A DNA stretch of 64,000 bases from Xanthobacteraceae bacterium (GTDB lineage: Bacteria; Pseudomonadota; Alphaproteobacteria; Rhizobiales; Xanthobacteraceae). Every line of letters begins with the position of its first letter. Within the stretch, counting starts at the first letter, position 1. The DNA lies in assembly GCA_004297465.1 (NCBI GenBank), contig SCUB01000017.1:1-64000 (forward strand). Direction: 5' to 3'. The position numbers and the translations under genes are program-made. Shown piece by piece: positions 25,035 to 31,480 of this stretch. The notes beneath the pieces were generated by a model. It worked only from the letters and a program-made list of their open reading frames with translations, searched no databases and was not told where the DNA came from.

Positions 25035-25823
25035 CTAGGGCTTCTCGAACAGCCCGGGCTTTGGAGCGACCGAAGCCCAAAGCTTGCTGATCTGCGTACA
25101 TGCGCCCCGAATGTCGCGGATACGGACCGCGTGATCCGCTGCGGGGCCGATGCGTTCTGCGAGCCGAACGTCCGCGACGAAGCAGAGATTGCGATCCGGA
25201 ATCCCGAGCGTACCGTCCTGATCGTCCAAGAGAAGCTGCAGCATCGCGATCATGTACCGCGCCATTTCCCGCCGTATCTGGCCACGCCGCGCCTTCGTCT
25301 CGGCTCGCTTGCCTTCCGACGGATCGGGTGCTTTCGCCACCCGAAGAATGCCCGCGCCGACGCGGGCGCGACCGCTGCCCCCGCCGACAAGCATGTCGGG
25401 CTGGATTGACACCATGACGCCATTGATTTCTATCGCGTCAAAATTCGGCGGCTCGCTCAGGGCCATAGACCGAAGTCCGAGGGCGTTCTCATTCCGCTCG
25501 AAAAGCTCGATCACCTCGATACAGCGAAGCGCTTCGTCCTTAGCCTTTGGCCGGATTCCGGGGGTGGCGGCTTTTATGGTTAAAGCTTCCTTAACCCGAA
25601 GCAGCGTGTCCTGTGACCGGCGCGGATCGCGGTTGTACGTGCGCAAAGCGCGCATCGCCTCGCCGTTGGCGGAGATGATGGGAGGGCGGGAGTACTTGCT
25701 GTCATGCAAGATGTTCTGTTGCCCGCCGGGCCGCAGGATCAAATACTCGGCGAGAGCCGCAGCCGACATGCGCGGTTCGCGGCGTTCGCGGACCGAAGGA
25801 TGAAGCGCAGGAGACGAAGCCAT
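25035..25823 (-). CDS. Transposon passenger protein, possible PD-(D/E)XK-like fold
   Basis: No family recognised with certainty. With the ATG at 25823 the protein has 262 residues; ATG 25769 (MSAAALAEYLILRPG) is an equally possible start giving 244. The middle has a basic helix-rich part (RTYNRDPRRSQDTLLRVKEAL), then a beta-hairpin NFDAIEINGVMVSIQPDMLV, a Gly/Arg turn and VGAGILRVAKAPD. The pattern strand - P-D - loop - G-A - strand - K resembles the core of PD-(D/E)XK nucleases, but one acidic residue is not obvious, so this is only inference. A helical part follows (MARYMIAMLQLLLDD). Open frame beyond 25823 is antisense to the 87-codon gene and not part of it. Confidence 0.55.
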   Translation of the reverse strand: MASSPALHPSVRERREPRMSAAALAEYLILRPGGQQNILHDSKYSRPPIISANGEAMRALRTYNRDPRRSQDTLLRVKEALTIKAATPGIRPKAKDEALRCIEVIELFERNENALGLRSMALSEPPNFDAIEINGVMVSIQPDMLVGGGSGRARVGAGILRVAKAPDPSEGKRAETKARRGQIRREMARYMIAMLQLLLDDQDGTLGIPDRNLCFVADVRLAERIGPAADHAVRIRDIRGACTQISKLWASVAPKPGLFEKP

Positions 25824-26085
25824 GGACGAAGACCTATCTGTTGCAATCGACAACCACAAAACATTGTGGCTCACCGAGATTTCCCGCGTCACCTTTGAAG
25901 ACCAGGCTCTTGACGACCTTGGTGGAGATGGTGGCGTCTTTGTCGTTTTGGAAGATAGCGTCGAAGGGACTTTTGAAGTCCTCGCCAAGGCTACTTCGAT
26001 TTGGTCGGGCGAATCACTCCTGAACCTATTTGCTAAGGCGCTTCGCAAAACGCCACACCATTTAAGATTGGTGCCTCAACCCTGA
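25822..26085 (+). CDS. Small transposon passenger protein of unknown function
   Basis: An 87-residue acidic protein (MDEDLSVAIDNHKTLWLTEI start) with alternating strand-like segments (GVFVVLEDSVEGTFEVLA) and a C-terminal amphipathic helix (LLNLFAKALRK). No family is recognised. It is believed to be real because a strong AGGAGA ribosome-binding site (25809-25814) sits seven bases before the ATG, and because it is read divergently from the gene at 25035-25823; the two possible start codons overlap at 25821-25824. It converges on the gene at 26100-26909, with a hairpin between them. Confidence 0.55.
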   Translation: MDEDLSVAIDNHKTLWLTEISRVTFEDQALDDLGGDGGVFVVLEDSVEGTFEVLAKATSIWSGESLLNLFAKALRKTPHHLRLVPQP

Positions 26086-26092
26086 GAGTTTT

Positions 26093-26112
26093 GGCCGCCT
26101 CAGTTGGCGGCC
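26093..26112. terminator. Hairpin between converging passenger genes
   Basis: GGCCGCC (26093-26099) pairs with GGCGGCC (26106-26112) around a six-base loop, between the two converging stops at 26085 and 26100. There is no U run on its 3' side in either direction. The same GGCGGCCTC arm occurs in the larger hairpin at 27141-27180. Confidence 0.45.
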
Positions 26113-26909
26113 TCTAGCTCGATCTTCATTTCAACCGGATCACTATCCGTATCGTAAATTTGAGAGACGTTCATGGCGAACGTCCGAAACCAACGTAAGC
26201 GTTGCGCTGCCGGCCATTCTCCTGACGCTGGAATCTTTTTTAGCAGCGCGATAAGCAGAGGATCGAGACCAAGAGCATCGAGATCATCGTCGCCCCCCCC
26301 ACCGCCGTCGCCATTCTTGTTCTTGTTTTTGTTTTTATCATCGCCGCCATCGGGAGACGGATCGCGCAGGGCAACCGCCGGCATAACCAAGCGGTTCTTG
26401 CCGTGCTCAAAGAAGTTGGCCTGCTCTGCGGATCGCTCAAAAACCTGTCGGGCGCGGCCCGTCTGTTTTTCAGCAACACCGAGCCCAACGATATCTCGCT
26501 CTAGTGCAGCAGCAGGCGGAAGCACGCCGCCTTTGTACTTGTCATAAATCGCTTTGTAGAGCGGGACATTTAGGAATGCGAGCGCGCGCCCCGTGCGTTC
26601 TTGCTGCGGGTCTACAATGGCCCGGCCCTGCGTTGTGAGCTTGTGATTTCCACTAGTGGTTTCGATCAGGCCAAACATGCGAGCGGCCGAAATCTGAATC
26701 CGATATCCGCTGCTCTTGGGGCTGACATTCAGCCATGCGGACAACTGCGAATCGTCGCACTCCCCCGTCCCCACATTGGAGTGGATCGCTTGCGCAACTT
26801 CGATGGCATCACCGAGATTATTATACGGAAACCCGATGCTGGAGCGCTGGCGGCCGTCGCCCTCATCCTGCACCGCTTCCGCAACGTTGGTCACATTGTC
26901 ACCAGACAT
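26100..26909 (-). CDS. Transposon passenger protein with winged-helix-like N-terminus and low-complexity linker
   Basis: A 269-residue protein of unknown function. Residues about 22-100 (FPYNNLGDAIEVAQAIHSNV, then LSAWLNVSPKSSGYRIQISA, ARMFGLIETTSGNHKLTTQG) look like a winged-helix DNA-binding domain. Residues 105-175 (RALAFLNVPLYKAIYDKYKG, GLGVAEKQTGRARQVFERSA) form a helical part. A Lys-Asn and Gly-Asp low-complexity linker (about 185-207) leads to a C-terminal helix pair (WPAAQRLRWFRTFAMNVSQI). The same order of parts seems familiar from uncharacterised proteins of mobile elements, but I cannot name a family. A promoter is visible at 26972-27000. Confidence 0.65.
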   Translation of the reverse strand: MSGDNVTNVAEAVQDEGDGRQRSSIGFPYNNLGDAIEVAQAIHSNVGTGECDDSQLSAWLNVSPKSSGYRIQISAARMFGLIETTSGNHKLTTQGRAIVDPQQERTGRALAFLNVPLYKAIYDKYKGGVLPPAAALERDIVGLGVAEKQTGRARQVFERSAEQANFFEHGKNRLVMPAVALRDPSPDGGDDKNKNKNKNGDGGGGGDDDLDALGLDPLLIALLKKIPASGEWPAAQRLRWFRTFAMNVSQIYDTDSDPVEMKIELEAAN

Positions 26910-26971
26910 CTGACATCTCCAATCCTATTCGGAGAAAGGCTCCAGCCTCATTACCGGTTTGCTGGTATCCT

Positions 26972-27000
26972 CTTTTATGCCTCCCTATCCAGATCGTCAA
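26972..27000 (-). promoter_or_regulatory. Promoter for the passenger gene at 26100-26909
   Basis: On the minus strand TTGACG (27000-26995) is followed after 17 bp by TAAAAG (26977-26972), about 60 bp before the ATG at 26909. The -35 fits well, the -10 only fairly. Confidence 0.5.
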
Positions 27001-27010
27001 GAATTTTGTT

Positions 27011-27051
27011 TGCATTTTTTGGATATAGCTTGACCTTATCCAAAACATGCA
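27011..27051. repeat. Near-perfect 15-bp inverted repeat, probable operator
   Basis: TGCATTTTTTGGATA (27011-27025) and TATCCAAAACATGCA (27037-27051) match as an inverted repeat in 14 of 15 positions, separated by 11 bp. The spacer centre reads TTGACC. The site lies just upstream of the passenger-gene promoter, where a dimeric repressor or the winged-helix protein itself could bind. It is not at the element ends, so it is not a terminal repeat. Confidence 0.6.
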
Positions 27052-27099
27052 TTACGGATTGGATAACGGATGGAGATTGCCATGTTTAGGAGGGTTTGA

Positions 27100-27129
27100 G
27101 CCCCCGGCGCTAGCCGAGCAAAGGGGGCC
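27100..27129 (+). ncRNA. First hairpin of a structured stretch before the tRNA-like sequence
   Basis: GCCCCC (27100-27105) pairs with GGGGGC (27124-27129); inside lies a second short stem GGC-GCTA-GCC (27106-27115). Together with the next hairpin and the tRNA-shaped sequence it makes about 170 nt of nearly continuous predicted secondary structure with no coding frame. Confidence 0.4.
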
Positions 27130-27140
27130 CGGAAAAAGAG

Positions 27141-27180
27141 AGGCCGCCTCCCGGGGCTAAATCTGGGAAAGGCGGCCTCG
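27141..27180 (+). ncRNA. Second, 10-bp hairpin of the structured stretch
   Basis: GAGGCCGCCT (27141-27150) pairs perfectly with AGGCGGCCTC (27171-27180). The 20-nt loop contains TCCCGGGGC and GGGA, which can add a CCC/GGG inner stem. It could be a terminator (no U tract follows) or part of an element-encoded RNA. Confidence 0.45.
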
Positions 27181-27197
27181 CAATCGGCTTCGAGTTC

Positions 27198-27270
27198 TCA
27201 GGGTTCGTCTAACGGTAGGACGCCCGCCCCTACAAGCTGGGAAATGTCGGTCCGAATCCGACGCCCTGAA
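27198..27270 (+). tRNA. tRNA-like sequence with an irregular anticodon arm
   Basis: Seven-bp acceptor stem TCAGGGT/GCCCTGA (27198-27204 with 27263-27269, one G-U). T8 is present. The D arm is CGTC-TAACGGTAG-GACG (four bp, conserved GG). The T arm is GTCGG-TCCGAAT-CCGAC (five bp). The scaffold resembles tRNA-Gln/Glu. The anticodon arm is odd: CCCGC pairs with GC-T-GGG only with a bulged T, leaving an eight-base loop CCCTACAA, so no amino acid identity can be assigned. CCA is not encoded (ACTG follows). It may be a decayed tRNA, a tRNA mimic, or part of a larger element RNA. It lies 165 bp upstream of the transposase start. Confidence 0.5.
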
Positions 27271-27435
27271 CTGCCAAAACTAGTGGGACCGCCCGGGCTG
27301 CAACCCTGACGATCCCGATCAACCGCACCGGGGATGAGCCCGAAGCGAATGACCATCCGGCAAATATACGCCCTGCAAGGCGGCTTTGCTAGAGTCTCGC
27401 CGAAAGCCATCCCTTCAACCCGAAGGATGAGCTTC

Positions 27436-28338
27436 GTGAACAACCTCCCCCGCGAAAAGCAAGTTGAAATCATCGCCGCGCTCTGTGAAGGCGTCGGCCA
27501 GCGCGCCGTCACTCGGCTGACCGGCTGCGACCGCAAAACCGTCGCCCGACTGGCACTCTGCGTCGGTCGCGGCTGCCAGGAATTGCACGACCGCTTGATG
27601 GTGGGCATTCGAGTCAATCGCCTAGAGCTTGATGAGGCGTGGTCCTTCGTCGGCAAAAAACAAAAGAACGTGCTGCGCCACGAGATCAACGCCAAAGGCG
27701 ATCAGTATGTTTTTATCGGCATGGCCGGAACGCAGAAGGCAATCATTAGCTGGGGTGTTGGCAAGCGTAACGGCGAAAGCACGATGGACTTTTTGCATGA
27801 CCTTCGCAGCCGCGTCATCGGCCAGCCAGAGATTTCGACGGACGGCTTCTTGCCCTACCGCCTCGCGATCCGCGACGCATTCGGTGATAGCGCTTCTCAT
27901 GGCGTGATCGTAAAGACCTACTCGGTAACGCACCTTGTAAAGGAAGCGCAGGGCCGCTACTCGCCGGCCGCCGTAGTAGCCGTAGAGCGTGAGGTAGTAT
28001 CAGGCGACCCGGAGCAATACGTCTCGACCAGCTACGTTGAACGCCAAAACCTTTCGCTGCGCATGGGGCAGCGGCGCTTCACGCGATTAACGAATGGCTT
28101 TTCAAAGAAGCTGGACAACCACGTTGCAGCCGTCGCGCTGTATGTCGCGCACTACAATCTTTGCCGGGTCCATGAGGCTCTTAAGACGACGCCAGCGAAA
28201 GCCATTGGCGTTGCTGATCGCACTTGGACGATCGGCGACTTGATCGACGCGGCCTTGGCAACGCAGCCCATTACTCCGGTTCCGAGCGCTTCAGATCGGC
28301 GCAAGCTGTTCAAGGTAGTACAGGGCGGGAAAAGTTAA
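27436..28338 (+). CDS. IS1/IS1595-like DDE transposase
   Basis: A 300-residue transposase. An N-terminal helix-turn-helix (about residues 8-42: PREKQVEIIAALCEGVGQ, TGCDRKTVARL) precedes an IS1-type catalytic core: Asp66 in ELDEAWSFVG, Asp136 in STDGFLPYR and Glu202 in YVERQN, followed by LRMGQRRFTRLTNGFSKK. The start is judged to be GTG 27436 because GAAGGA (27422-27427) lies eight bases before it and homologues begin at this point; ATGs at 27334 and 27427 are alternatives. All catalytic acids are present, so it may be active. It ends just before the right transposon repeats and would act on the TGGCCCCTTT-type ends. Confidence 0.9.
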   Translation: MNNLPREKQVEIIAALCEGVGQRAVTRLTGCDRKTVARLALCVGRGCQELHDRLMVGIRVNRLELDEAWSFVGKKQKNVLRHEINAKGDQYVFIGMAGTQKAIISWGVGKRNGESTMDFLHDLRSRVIGQPEISTDGFLPYRLAIRDAFGDSASHGVIVKTYSVTHLVKEAQGRYSPAAVVAVEREVVSGDPEQYVSTSYVERQNLSLRMGQRRFTRLTNGFSKKLDNHVAAVALYVAHYNLCRVHEALKTTPAKAIGVADRTWTIGDLIDAALATQPITPVPSASDRRKLFKVVQGGKS

Positions 28339-28339
28339 G

Positions 28340-28403
28340 TGGCCCCTATCGAAAATGCTACTGGCCCCTTTTGCGCCGCAGCATGGCTAAAGGGGCCAGT
28401 ACC
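28340..28403. repeat. Right transposon end: two internal copies plus terminal inverted repeat
   Basis: TGGCCCCTAT (28340-28349) and TGGCCCCTTTT (28362-28372) lie in direct orientation. The terminal repeat AAAGGGGCCAGTACC (28389-28403) is in the opposite orientation to the left end. The first copy starts one base after the transposase stop codon. Confidence 0.75.
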
Positions 28404-28411
28404 CGGTTTCG
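28404..28411. repeat. Right 8-bp target-site duplication
   Basis: CGGTTTCG, identical to 24952-24959, directly follows the right terminal repeat. Confidence 0.8.
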
Positions 28412-28707
28412 CTCCAACTCGCGAATAATCCGGTTAATCAGATATTTAGTCAGGCGGCCAGCCGCGCCAAGCTTTTCAAGCCGGACGATTCAGCGTTCCG
28501 AAATGAGTGAGACGCACCTGACGCGCGACCGGGCAAACGAAGGCAAGTCGGGGAAAGAGTTATTCCGGCGCCAAAAGGGCGCTCAAAAGAATGCCCTGGC
28601 GCGCGAGTCCGCGGCCCGAAGCGCCACCTGCTCGCCCCAGGCATGAAATTAAAACAGCCGAAAAAATTGAATAGGGGTCAGCGGACCATGAGGGATGAAC
28701 CGCCGCC
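28412..28707. other. Gene-free stretch right of the transposon
   Basis: About 300 bp that would have been the far upstream flank of recA before insertion. Open frames exist, but they lack a ribosome-binding site and recognisable content. Nothing further is seen. Confidence 0.4.
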
Positions 28708-29055
28708 TTACGCCAGGATGCTGGCGTAACGGTGCGGCGCGGCCGATTCGGAGCAGTCGCCGCCGGATGCCTCATCGCACCCCATCACGGCGCGCGCGTA
28801 GCCCAGGCTGACCACCACGAGATCGCGCGTCCGCCGTCCCGCGCGCGGCTGCACGCCCTCGACGATCAGCAGACCGTCATCGTTCTCGAGCACTTCGCCG
28901 GCCCGGCACCAGGCCGTCCGCGCCTCACGGAAGTCGTCCACGGTTTCGGTGGTGAAAACCAGCTTGCCGATGTCGACGCGATAGCCGAGCCGCTCAAAGT
29001 GATGCTCGATTTCGTGGTCCGACATCTTGATGCGGGCGCGCGCCTCGATGTTCAT
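28708..29055 (-). CDS. Hypothetical protein, 115 residues
   Basis: No family recognised. The N-terminal two thirds are a compact alpha/beta-looking domain (SDHEIEHHFERLGYRVDIGK, then LVFTTETVDDFREARTAW, ENDDGLLIVEGVQPRAG and TRDLVVVSLGYARAVMG). The C-terminal tail is polar. The ATG at 29055 is supported by AGGAGG eight bases upstream; the in-frame TTG two codons earlier is less likely. It stands alone between the transposon flank and a plus-strand acetyltransferase gene. No signal peptide or membrane helix. Confidence 0.6.
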   Translation of the reverse strand: MNIEARARIKMSDHEIEHHFERLGYRVDIGKLVFTTETVDDFREARTAWCRAGEVLENDDGLLIVEGVQPRAGRRTRDLVVVSLGYARAVMGCDEASGGDCSESAAPHRYASILA

Positions 29056-29296
29056 CGTCAAATCCTCCTGGATATTTTTTCAAAATTTCTTCTTCCGTCA
29101 CGAAGACAAGAAAATCTTGCGGCCACCTTAAAACCATACCGTTCGACACGTCCCGGCGCGGAAAAACGCCTTGTCAGCCCGGTTTCGGGCCGCTCCTCTG
29201 CCGATACGATGAACAGGCCTTTAATGGCTTCGCGGGAAAATTGCGGCGTTGTTGAACAGTCTTTTTCCGATCTCGCGTTATGGTTCACGGCTGAGG

Positions 29297-30547
29297 ATGC
29301 CGGCGAAACGTCAGCAAGAGCCGGTCGTGGAGCCTGTCGTGGTCGACATCGGGCATAATGCCGAGCGCATCGCGGACGCATCCGGCGGCATGGATGGCGC
29401 GAGCCCGTCGCAACCGATCCGGACGCTGCACGACTGGCCGCAGGCGCTGGCCCGGATCCCGCAGGCCGCGTGGCTGGCGCTGGCCGAGTTGGCCATCGAA
29501 CCCAATGCCTATCACCTGCCCGACTGGCTCTCCGCGCTCGCGCGCGGGGAGGCGCAAGCCCTCACCGCCTGGAGCGAATTGCCGACGCGCCGGCTGATCG
29601 GGCTCGTTCCCGTCATTCCGTTCCGGCGCGCCTACGGGCTGCCGCTGCCGGCGCTGGTGTCGTTCGATCCCTACCACACGCTCGGCACGCCGCTGATCGA
29701 CCGCGACGCTTCCGACGAGGCCGCCGCGCGGCTGCTGCGCTGCGCCCGCGACAGCGGCGCCCATGTCCTCGTCCTGCGCGCCGTCACGCTCGATGGACCG
29801 GCCGCCGCGGCGTTCCACCGGATTCTGGCCTGGGACGGCCTCGCTCCCCGCATCCTGCACCCGCATCGGCGTGCCTGCCTCGACGCCACGCGCGATCCCG
29901 ACGAACTGCTGCAAGACGCGCTGGGGCCCAAGAAGCTCAAGGAACTGCGCCGTCAGCGCCATCGCCTCGCCGACCATCATGGCGCGGTGACGTTCACGGT
30001 GGCGCGAACGCCGCGGGAGGTCGCAACCGCCCTCGACACCTTCCTCGCGCTTGAGGCGGCCGGCTGGAAAGGCCGGCGCGGCAGCGCGCTCGCCAACGAT
30101 GCCGGCGATGCCGCCTTCATTCGCGCCGCCGCCACCGCGCTGGCCGCGCGCGGGCAGTGCGAGATCGTCATCTTGCGCGCCGGCGCGACCCCGGTCGCCG
30201 CCGCCATCGTGCCGCGCCATCTTGGCCGCGCCGTCTATTTCAAGATCGCCATCGACGAAGGCTTTGCGAAATATTCGCCCGGCGTGCAGCTTACGCTCGA
30301 CCTCACCCGCCATTTGTGCGCCGACCCCGCCATCGTCAGCGCCGATTCCACCGCCACCGCCGGCCATCCGATGATCGATCCGATCTGGCGCGGCCGGCTT
30401 GCCATCGGCGACATGGTGATCCCGCTGCGTGGCGGCAAGGCGGCGGCCGGGCTGATCCACGCCGCGCTGGCGTGCCGCGAGACGGCGCGCGCGGGCCTTG
30501 CCCCGCTGGTCCATCGCCTGCGGCGGCGGCGCGAGACGCGCCGGTAA
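29297..30547 (+). CDS. GNAT-type acetyltransferase, CelD/BcsL family
   Basis: A 416-residue protein with two GNAT-like halves, as in the CelD (cellulose biosynthesis) acyltransferase family. The first half holds PDWLSALARGEAQALTAWSE and the GLVPVIPFRRAYGLPLPALV strand. The second has LGPKKLKELRRQRHRLADHHG, FLALEAAGWKGRRGSAL (a segment typical of this family), FKIAIDEGFAKYSPGVQLTL and the DPIWRGRL end. Members usually acylate surface polysaccharides or peptidoglycan-linked sugars; the acceptor here is not known, and no polysaccharide cluster is adjacent. The ATG at 29297 is chosen; a TTG at 29249 would add 16 residues. Confidence 0.8.
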   Translation: MPAKRQQEPVVEPVVVDIGHNAERIADASGGMDGASPSQPIRTLHDWPQALARIPQAAWLALAELAIEPNAYHLPDWLSALARGEAQALTAWSELPTRRLIGLVPVIPFRRAYGLPLPALVSFDPYHTLGTPLIDRDASDEAAARLLRCARDSGAHVLVLRAVTLDGPAAAAFHRILAWDGLAPRILHPHRRACLDATRDPDELLQDALGPKKLKELRRQRHRLADHHGAVTFTVARTPREVATALDTFLALEAAGWKGRRGSALANDAGDAAFIRAAATALAARGQCEIVILRAGATPVAAAIVPRHLGRAVYFKIAIDEGFAKYSPGVQLTLDLTRHLCADPAIVSADSTATAGHPMIDPIWRGRLAIGDMVIPLRGGKAAAGLIHAALACRETARAGLAPLVHRLRRRRETRR

Positions 30548-30620
30548 ATCGCCAGCCTCAAATCAAGCCGGCACGCTCGCAAAAGCTGTTGCATCCGCCC
30601 GTTGTTCGCAGAACAATGAC

Positions 30621-30634
30621 TTGATACATATCAA
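30621..30634 (+). promoter_or_regulatory. FNR/FixK-type box upstream of the DUF2189 gene
   Basis: TTGATACATATCAA is a perfect TTGAT-N4-ATCAA palindrome, the binding site of FNR/FixK-type regulators in alphaproteobacteria. It lies 21 bp before the ATG at 30656, close enough that it could act as activator site with a short leader or as a repressor site. Control by low oxygen is inferred. Confidence 0.8.
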
Positions 30635-30655
30635 AAGTCCTGGCGATTGAATTCC

Positions 30656-31477
30656 ATGAGCGAGACCATGACTTTGCAGGCGGCGCCAACCACCCCACCC
30701 CGGCCGGCCCCGGCGGTACGCACCATCACCACCCATGACATCTCCGAAGCGCTGGCGGCGGGCTTGCGCGATTTTCAGGCGGCGCCGCAATACGGCCTGT
30801 TCTTTGGCGGGGTCTATGCGCTGGCCGGGCTGGCCATCGTCACGAGCCTGATAGTGTACGGGATAAGCTATCTCGCCTATCCGCTGGCCGCGGGCTTCGC
30901 GCTGATCGGACCGTTCATCGCGGTCGGCCTCTATGAGGTCAGCCGGCGCCGTGAAATGGGGCTGCCGCTGTCGTGGCGCGCCGTGCTCGGGGTCATCGCC
31001 GACCAGGGCAGCCGCGAGATCGCCTGGATGGCCTTCGTCACGCTCTTCGTCTTCATCGTGTGGATGTATCAGGTCCGGCTGCTGCTGGCGCTGTTTCTTG
31101 GCTCCAGCGCATTCGGCTCACTGAACGAATTCCTGACCGTGCTGCTGACGACGCCGGAGGGGCTGACCTTCCTGGTGATCGGCAACGTGATCGGCGCGCT
31201 GCTGGCGCTCGGCCTATTCTCGCTGACGGTGGTGTCGTTTCCGCTGCTGCTCGACCGCGACATCGATTTCATCACGGCGATGATCACATCGGTGCAGGCC
31301 GTGGTGCGCAATCCGCTGGTGATGATCTACTGGGGCATCATCATCGCCATCGAGCTGGCGTTCTCGGCGATCCCGATGTTCCTCGGCCTCATCATCTCGC
31401 TGCCGCTGATCGGCCACGCGAGCTGGCATCTCTACCGCCGCGTGGTCGAGCCCGAACCCGAAGAGCCGTCGATCTAG
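30656..31477 (+). CDS. DUF2189 multi-pass membrane protein
   Basis: A 273-residue inner-membrane protein of the DUF2189 family. A Pro-rich N-terminus is followed by TTHDISEALAAGLRDFQAAP, a family hallmark, then about six hydrophobic helices (for example around 55-75, 78-98, 125-150, 170-200, 218-255). Function is unknown; in related bacteria it is often near respiratory or low-oxygen genes. The perfect FNR/FixK box just upstream agrees with such a role. The ATG at 30656 is preferred over a TTG three codons earlier. It ends three bases before the converging SET-domain gene. Confidence 0.82.
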   Translation: MSETMTLQAAPTTPPRPAPAVRTITTHDISEALAAGLRDFQAAPQYGLFFGGVYALAGLAIVTSLIVYGISYLAYPLAAGFALIGPFIAVGLYEVSRRREMGLPLSWRAVLGVIADQGSREIAWMAFVTLFVFIVWMYQVRLLLALFLGSSAFGSLNEFLTVLLTTPEGLTFLVIGNVIGALLALGLFSLTVVSFPLLLDRDIDFITAMITSVQAVVRNPLVMIYWGIIIAIELAFSAIPMFLGLIISLPLIGHASWHLYRRVVEPEPEEPSI

Positions 31478-31480
31478 AAA

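Larger units (their letters stand above)
24960..28403. mobile_element. 3.4-kb IS1/IS1595-like transposon with passenger genes
   Basis: The element is delimited by imperfect terminal inverted repeats (GGTCATGGCCCCTTT at 24960-24974 and, inverted, GGTACTGGCCCCTTT at 28403-28389; 13 of 15 match) and an 8-bp direct repeat CGGTTTCG on both sides. It carries a DDE transposase (27436-28338), an 87-codon gene (25822), two minus-strand genes of unknown function (25035-25823, 26100-26909), several strong hairpins and a tRNA-shaped sequence (27198-27270). Base composition is visibly lower in GC than in the flanking genes. IS1595-family elements are known to carry passenger genes and make 8-bp duplications, but this gene set is not one I recognise. 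An intact transposase and clean ends suggest recent insertion. Confidence 0.85.

Noticed and set aside
25824-26048. N-terminal extension of the minus-strand cargo gene
   Set aside because: It is antisense to the 87-codon gene that has a strong ribosome-binding site, and it is low in recognisable content.
27198-27270. Normal functional tRNA with a named amino acid
   Set aside because: The anticodon stem needs a bulged T and the loop has eight bases, so no identity is claimed; it is kept only as tRNA-like.
27334-27435. Transposase starting at ATG 27334 or ATG 27427
   Set aside because: The extra N-terminal residues are not like homologues, while GTG 27436 has GAAGGA at good spacing.
28224-28646. 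Plus-strand 140-codon frame running from the transposase end across the right transposon boundary
   Set aside because: It overlaps the end of the transposase in another frame, crosses the target duplication and has no good ribosome-binding site.
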